Assembly: GCA_016838795.1 (NCBI GenBank)
Contig: JAEHKQ010000150.1
Coordinates: 1 to 8,233, forward strand
From: Nitrosopumilales archaeon
GTDB lineage: Archaea > Thermoproteota > Nitrososphaeria > Nitrososphaerales > Nitrosopumilaceae
Length of the DNA: 8,233 nucleotides
Direction: 5' to 3'
The notes below the pieces were generated by a model. The model had not been told where the DNA came from. It was given only the letters and a program-made list of their open reading frames with translations, and searched no databases. Positions 6,285 to 8,233 of this stretch are shown one piece after another (the first letter of the stretch is position 1; every line of letters begins with the position of its first letter). The position numbers were made by a program, and so were the translations under genes.

Positions 6285-6295
6285 AATATATTAAG
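6285..6295 (+). promoter_or_regulatory. TATA element for the 94-residue protein gene
   Basis: AATATATTAAG is a good archaeal TATA match, centred about 59 nt upstream of the ATG at 6349. Transcription would start near 6316 and leave a leader of about 33 nt, unlike the leaderless pattern of other genes here. The leader shows no strong ribosome-binding site. Confidence 0.42.
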
Positions 6296-6348
6296 AACAG
6301 AACCGTTTCTCACCGTCCCTAATCTACACTGATCATAATTGCTATGAC

Positions 6349-6633
6349 ATGGTAAAATCTCAAAACCAGAATTTACGTGCTGTTTTTGGCATAATTTTCA
6401 TGCTAGCAGCATCGCCCCTAGTTGTGACTTCTGTAGATGATCTTTCCGAAAATATAAACAAACAAAGTGAAGATACCATGACTTTTGCAATTGCGTTCCT
6501 TCCAGGGGGAATAGAAAACCTCGTATTGGTAAAATCCTTTGAACTATTCCAAATGGATCCAGTTACAGTTGAATTACTTGAAGTGAGTCGATCAAATGTC
6601 GGATCTTTCAAAACGTCGATTTTGGTTGTATAA
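6349..6633 (+). CDS. short exported or membrane protein, function unknown
   Basis: A 94-residue protein that I do not recognise. The first ten residues are polar and carry Lys4's neighbour Val3 and Arg10 around a hydrophobic stretch at about 11-28 (AVFGIIFMLAASPLVVTS), which could be a signal peptide or a single membrane anchor. The rest is mostly acidic, with the hydrophobic patch FAIAFLPGGIENLVLV at 46-61 and a Ser-rich, beta-prone end. It has no cysteine and no recognisable motif. An ORF of almost equal length lies on the opposite strand, but this strand has a TATA element upstream, an ATG start and a ten-T terminator just after the stop, so it is the better choice. It stands alone between the divergent regulator unit and the coiled-coil gene. 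Confidence 0.58.
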   Translation: MVKSQNQNLRAVFGIIFMLAASPLVVTSVDDLSENINKQSEDTMTFAIAFLPGGIENLVLVKSFELFQMDPVTVELLEVSRSNVGSFKTSILVV

Positions 6634-6641
6634 ACCACCTG

Positions 6642-6651
6642 TTTTTTTTTT
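6642..6651 (+). terminator. T-tract terminator after the 94-residue protein gene
   Basis: Ten consecutive T begin 9 nt after the stop codon and are followed by a further T-rich stretch (ATTTAATTTT). This is the usual archaeal intrinsic terminator form, with no hairpin needed. Confidence 0.5.
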
Positions 6652-6692
6652 ATTTAATTTTAATGAGATGCTAATTTTATTAGTTAATCGTA

Positions 6693-6703
6693 TGTTTAAT
6701 AAC
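6693..6703 (+). promoter_or_regulatory. TATA element for the coiled-coil protein gene
   Basis: TGTTTAATAAC contains TTTAATAA centred about 32 nt upstream of the ATG at 6731. Transcription would start near 6725, giving a leader of about six bases and too little room for a ribosome-binding site. Confidence 0.48.
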
Positions 6704-6730
6704 ATCCATTCTATACGATTCACATAAGTC

Positions 6731-7273
6731 ATGGTTGGCCTGTTTGATCGTTTCACGAAAAAGGATGAGGAAGGTTATGGGGGAGAAATGGTTGAAGAAG
6801 AATCATCTGAAAGCTATGAACCAAAACCAACGGAAACAGAGCCAGAACCAACACCTCATATGACTGAAACTAGTTCATTTGAATCACAGCCCCAAACAAC
6901 ATCTACAGCCTCAAGTATTGGAATTGATGCCCTTATGGATAAGAGGGTAAAACTTGAAGAGGCGATTGATTATGTCGGCGTGATGATTAAGAATCTCAAA
7001 GACAAGCGAACTAAACTTGAAAAGGGTATTGAAGATGAATCTGTTGATATTAAAAATTTGAAAGAAAAACTTGTCAAGGTTAGAGAATACATTGATGAAG
7101 AAAACAAAGGGATTGATGAGCTCACAAGAAAGAGATCTCAAGTCGAAAGTGAGGCTGATGAGGTGGCAAATATCATTAATGATCTACGAAACAAATTATC
7201 AGGTATAGATGAAATAGTAGATACAGAAGGCAAAAAGATCCAGAGTTTTAAAGAATCACGTCCTCAACCCTAA
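6731..7273 (+). CDS. coiled-coil protein with five 21-residue repeats, function unknown
   Basis: A 180-residue protein in three parts. The N-terminus MVGLFDRFTKK could be an amphipathic, membrane-touching helix. A disordered, strongly acidic linker rich in Glu, Pro, Ser and Thr covers about 12-62. Residues 71-175 are five gapless repeats of 21 residues (71-91, 92-112, 113-133, 134-154, 155-175). Each starts with Lys and has Ile at position 16 and Leu or Phe at 19. Position 5 is hydrophobic and position 10 is Asp or Glu. The spacing (3-4-3-4) is that of a continuous coiled coil, three heptads per repeat. It ends convergent with, and 29 nt from, a CdvB-like gene. It lacks the PRC-barrel expected of CdvA, so it is not that protein. 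A cytoskeletal or membrane-scaffold role is possible but unproven. Confidence 0.8.
   Translation: MVGLFDRFTKKDEEGYGGEMVEEESSESYEPKPTETEPEPTPHMTETSSFESQPQTTSTASSIGIDALMDKRVKLEEAIDYVGVMIKNLKDKRTKLEKGIEDESVDIKNLKEKLVKVREYIDEENKGIDELTRKRSQVESEADEVANIINDLRNKLSGIDEIVDTEGKKIQSFKESRPQP
6941..7255 (+). repeat. coding tandem repeat, five units of 63 bp (21 residues)
   Basis: Units begin at 6941, 7004, 7067, 7130 and 7193. The protein pattern is regular in all five, while the DNA has diverged. This indicates old internal duplications kept by selection on the coiled coil, not a recent microsatellite-like expansion. Units 1 and 2 are closest, sharing I-K-N-L-K and K-R-x-K-L-E. Confidence 0.75.
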
Positions 7274-7277
7274 AATC

Positions 7278-7300
7278 AAAAATTCTTTTTAGAAAAAATC
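7278..7300. terminator. probable bidirectional terminator between the coiled-coil gene and the cdvB-like gene
   Basis: The 29-nt gap between two converging genes holds T5 on the + strand (7286-7290) and A5 and A6 runs (7278-7282, 7293-7298) that read as T tracts on the - strand. A small TTCT/AGAA dyad lies at 7283-7294. Each transcript therefore meets a T tract shortly after its stop. Confidence 0.42.
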
Positions 7301-7302
7301 TT

Positions 7303-7944
7303 TTACATGAATCGAGTTGTGGATGGAACCTCAGACTCGGTGGGTGTGTTTGGAAATTTTGTGTCCACAGAGCTTTGAGCCACTGCGGCTGCCTCTTGCA
7401 GAATTTTTTCTGATTCGGTGTTTGTCGTTTCATCAATTCCAAATGAAGCGTCACCAGAAAATGTTTCAGTCATCAAGCCACCCAACATTTCTGCCATTCT
7501 GCTAATTTCCTGTTCTGCTCCTGGCATAAATTTAGCAAGAGATGATTTCATGTTTTTCATTAGGCCAATTGTTGGCATTATAGTTACTACAGTATCACCA
7601 AGATCGTGGGCAGTAGTTAATCTAAGTTCAATTTGTTCAAGTGCCATTCTTGCACTTCCTAAGATTTTAGAAACTTTACGAATTTCTGCTAATTCGTTTG
7701 ATAATACTTTGCTCGTTTGAGTTTCATGTTGCTGAGTCGCAACGACAACTCGTTGAAAAATTTTTTCATCTCTCTCTTTTAATTTTAAAAGCATATTATC
7801 TAATTTAGAAATCTGTTTTTGGAGTCTTTGGATAGCTATCTCTACTCTTGGTTTAAGAGGGCCCTTTGATTTTACCGCCTCCGTGATCTTTTCAGTAATT
7901 CCTGAAGATGGTGGTTTGGACCATTTGTTTTGAAAGCTAGTCAT
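7303..7944 (-). CDS. CdvB-family ESCRT-III-like (Snf7-type) protein
   Basis: A 213-residue member of the archaeal ESCRT-III family, whose founding member CdvB polymerises on membranes with CdvA and the AAA ATPase CdvC (Vps4) during cell division. The core at about 28-165 shows the expected blocks: KGPLKPRVEIAIQRLQKQ (27-44), then KLDNMLLKLKERDEKIFQRVV (47-67), LSNELAEIRKVSKILGSARM (81-100) and ALEQIELRLTT (101-111). GDTVVTIMPTIGLMKNMKSS (116-135) and ISRMAEMLGGLMTETFSG (147-164) complete it. The first half is basic and forms the long helical hairpin; later helices are less charged. The tail (165-213) is Ser/Thr/Glu-rich with FPNTPTESEVP, perhaps a Vps4-interacting segment, and no C-terminal winged helix is present. 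Thaumarchaea carry several CdvB paralogues, and I cannot say which this is. No cdvA or cdvC lies in the window. Confidence 0.9.
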   Translation of the reverse strand: MTSFQNKWSKPPSSGITEKITEAVKSKGPLKPRVEIAIQRLQKQISKLDNMLLKLKERDEKIFQRVVVATQQHETQTSKVLSNELAEIRKVSKILGSARMALEQIELRLTTAHDLGDTVVTIMPTIGLMKNMKSSLAKFMPGAEQEISRMAEMLGGLMTETFSGDASFGIDETTNTESEKILQEAAAVAQSSVDTKFPNTPTESEVPSTTRFM

Positions 7945-7969
7945 GACCGGTGCTCAAAATGTTAATTTT

Positions 7970-7980
7970 TAATTTAAGAT
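7970..7980 (-). promoter_or_regulatory. possible TATA element for the cdvB-like gene
   Basis: The - strand reads ATCTTAAATTA, with the TTAAATT core about 30 nt upstream of the ATG at 7944, so the leader would be a few bases long. The whole stretch 7961-7980 is A/T-rich, so the exact element is uncertain. Confidence 0.38.
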
Positions 7981-8012
7981 GTAAAATTTGCTTCACTGAA
8001 CATAAAATTTTC

Positions 8013-8033
8013 CTAACAAAGTTAGCCTAAGGC
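8013..8033. repeat. adjacent small inverted repeats between the zinc-finger and cdvB-like genes
   Basis: CTAAC-AAA-GTTAG (8013-8025) and GCCT-A-AGGC (8025-8033) are two perfect dyads that share one base. They lie after the zinc-finger stop, followed on the - strand by AAAATTTTA, so they could end that transcript. They also lie 35 nt or more upstream of the proposed TATA element of the cdvB-like gene, where a regulator could bind. Confidence 0.4.
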
Positions 8034-8047
8034 AAAAATGGAAATAA

Positions 8048-8152
8048 TCAGTAACTTATAATGGTGGGTCTTTGAGGATGAATCTTTTTGATGTGATTAG
8101 ATACTAATGATTCGTGATTTAGCAGTTCGCCGCATAGAGGACATTTAACCAT
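8048..8152 (-). CDS. 34-residue single C2H2 zinc-finger protein
   Basis: A very small gene translated here by hand from the - strand. It begins MVKCPLCGELLNHE and ends at TGA after 34 codons. Cys4, Cys7, His20 and His25 give the classical C-x2-C-x12-H-x4-H spacing. The two core hydrophobic positions are filled by Leu11 and Val17, as in C-x2-C-x3-phi-x5-phi-x2-H. The basic segment HIKKIH and the tail PQRP follow the usual pattern of a DNA- or RNA-binding finger. Single-finger proteins of this size are known in archaea and some act as regulators, but the target here is unknown. A strong TATA element about 29 nt upstream of the ATG gives a nearly leaderless transcript and supports the gene being real. 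It precedes the cdvB-like gene on the same strand, with a 103-nt gap. Confidence 0.75.
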   Translation of the reverse strand: MVKCPLCGELLNHESLVSNHIKKIHPQRPTIISY

Positions 8153-8176
8153 TTTACAATTAAGATTAAAAAAATG

Positions 8177-8186
8177 TATTTAAATA
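8177..8186. promoter_or_regulatory. palindromic TATA element, zinc-finger gene promoter (possibly shared)
   Basis: TATTTAAATA is a near-consensus archaeal TATA box and a perfect palindrome. Read on the - strand its centre is about 29 nt before the zinc-finger ATG. Read on the + strand it would direct transcription from about 8208, next to the possible TTG start at 8209. It may therefore serve one gene or a divergent pair. Confidence 0.52.
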
Positions 8187-8202
8187 TTGTTTTTTAGCCG
8201 AA

Positions 8203-8233
8203 TTGGGGTTGAAACCAAAAATTATTGGATATA
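8203..8233 (+). CDS. possible start of a gene running off the right edge
   Basis: An open frame begins with TTG at 8203 or, in the same frame, TTG at 8209 and reads LGLKPKIIGY to the window end. The fragment looks like a protein N-terminus, and the TATA element at 8177-8186 is correctly placed for a leaderless start at 8209. Only ten codons are visible, so the product cannot be named. On the other strand the same bases could be the end of a gene reading NNFWFQPQFG and a stop, so the call is weak. Confidence 0.22.
   Translation, partial: MGLKPKIIGY

Noticed and set aside
6360..6638. Open frame of 92 codons on the - strand opposite the 94-residue protein gene
   Set aside because: No TATA element was found at a fitting distance, it would start inside the terminator region of the + gene, and the product is Ser/Thr-rich and lacks order typical of a real protein.
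6731..7273. Coiled-coil protein as CdvA, because it neighbours a CdvB-like gene
   Set aside because: No N-terminal PRC-barrel domain is visible; the N-terminal third is an acidic disordered linker.
7418..7720. 100-codon + strand frame inside the cdvB-like gene
   Set aside because: Antisense shadow of a conserved ESCRT-III core; no promoter or recognisable product.

Overview
The window looks like a piece of an AT-rich chromosome from an ammonia-oxidising archaeon of the Nitrososphaerota (Thaumarchaeota), most like Nitrosopumilus. The clues are an archaeal ESCRT-III/CdvB-family protein, an ArnR1-like winged-helix regulator, a queuosine/archaeosine-type precursor gene set, TTG starts, and TATA elements that sit about 25-33 nt upstream of start codons, as expected for leaderless or nearly leaderless archaeal transcripts. 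This assignment is inferred from protein families and base composition; no search was run.

Layout. Bases 1-1905 (+ strand) hold a tight run: the 3' end of a GPN-loop GTPase gene, homoserine kinase (thrB) starting on the base after the GTPase stop, and queC 14 nt further on. From 1917 to 3900 the genes are on the - strand: a two-helix membrane protein, GTP cyclohydrolase I (folE), radical-SAM queE and a 64-residue two-helix membrane protein. QueC, FolE and QueE cover most of the route from GTP to preQ0, the precursor of archaeosine in tRNA; QueD is not in the window. FolE could also feed pterin or folate synthesis.

From 3952 to about 6053 (- strand) lies a compact three-gene unit. In transcription order it encodes a small winged-helix DNA-binding protein, a membrane-anchored protein with an outer domain and a cytoplasmic winged helix, and a secreted helical repeat protein whose start overlaps the previous stop (ATGA). 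It reads like a membrane-to-DNA signalling locus and is the best candidate for an undescribed system here. Its upstream region (6054-6348) carries a 12-bp-period tandem repeat and several dyads that could be operators.

The right side holds a short exported or membrane protein of unknown function (6349-6633, +), a coiled-coil protein built of five exact 21-residue repeats (6731-7273, +), a convergent CdvB-like ESCRT-III protein (7303-7944, -) and a 34-residue single C2H2 zinc-finger protein (8048-8152, -). A possible further gene starts at the right edge on the + strand. No rRNA, tRNA, CRISPR array or insertion sequence was seen.
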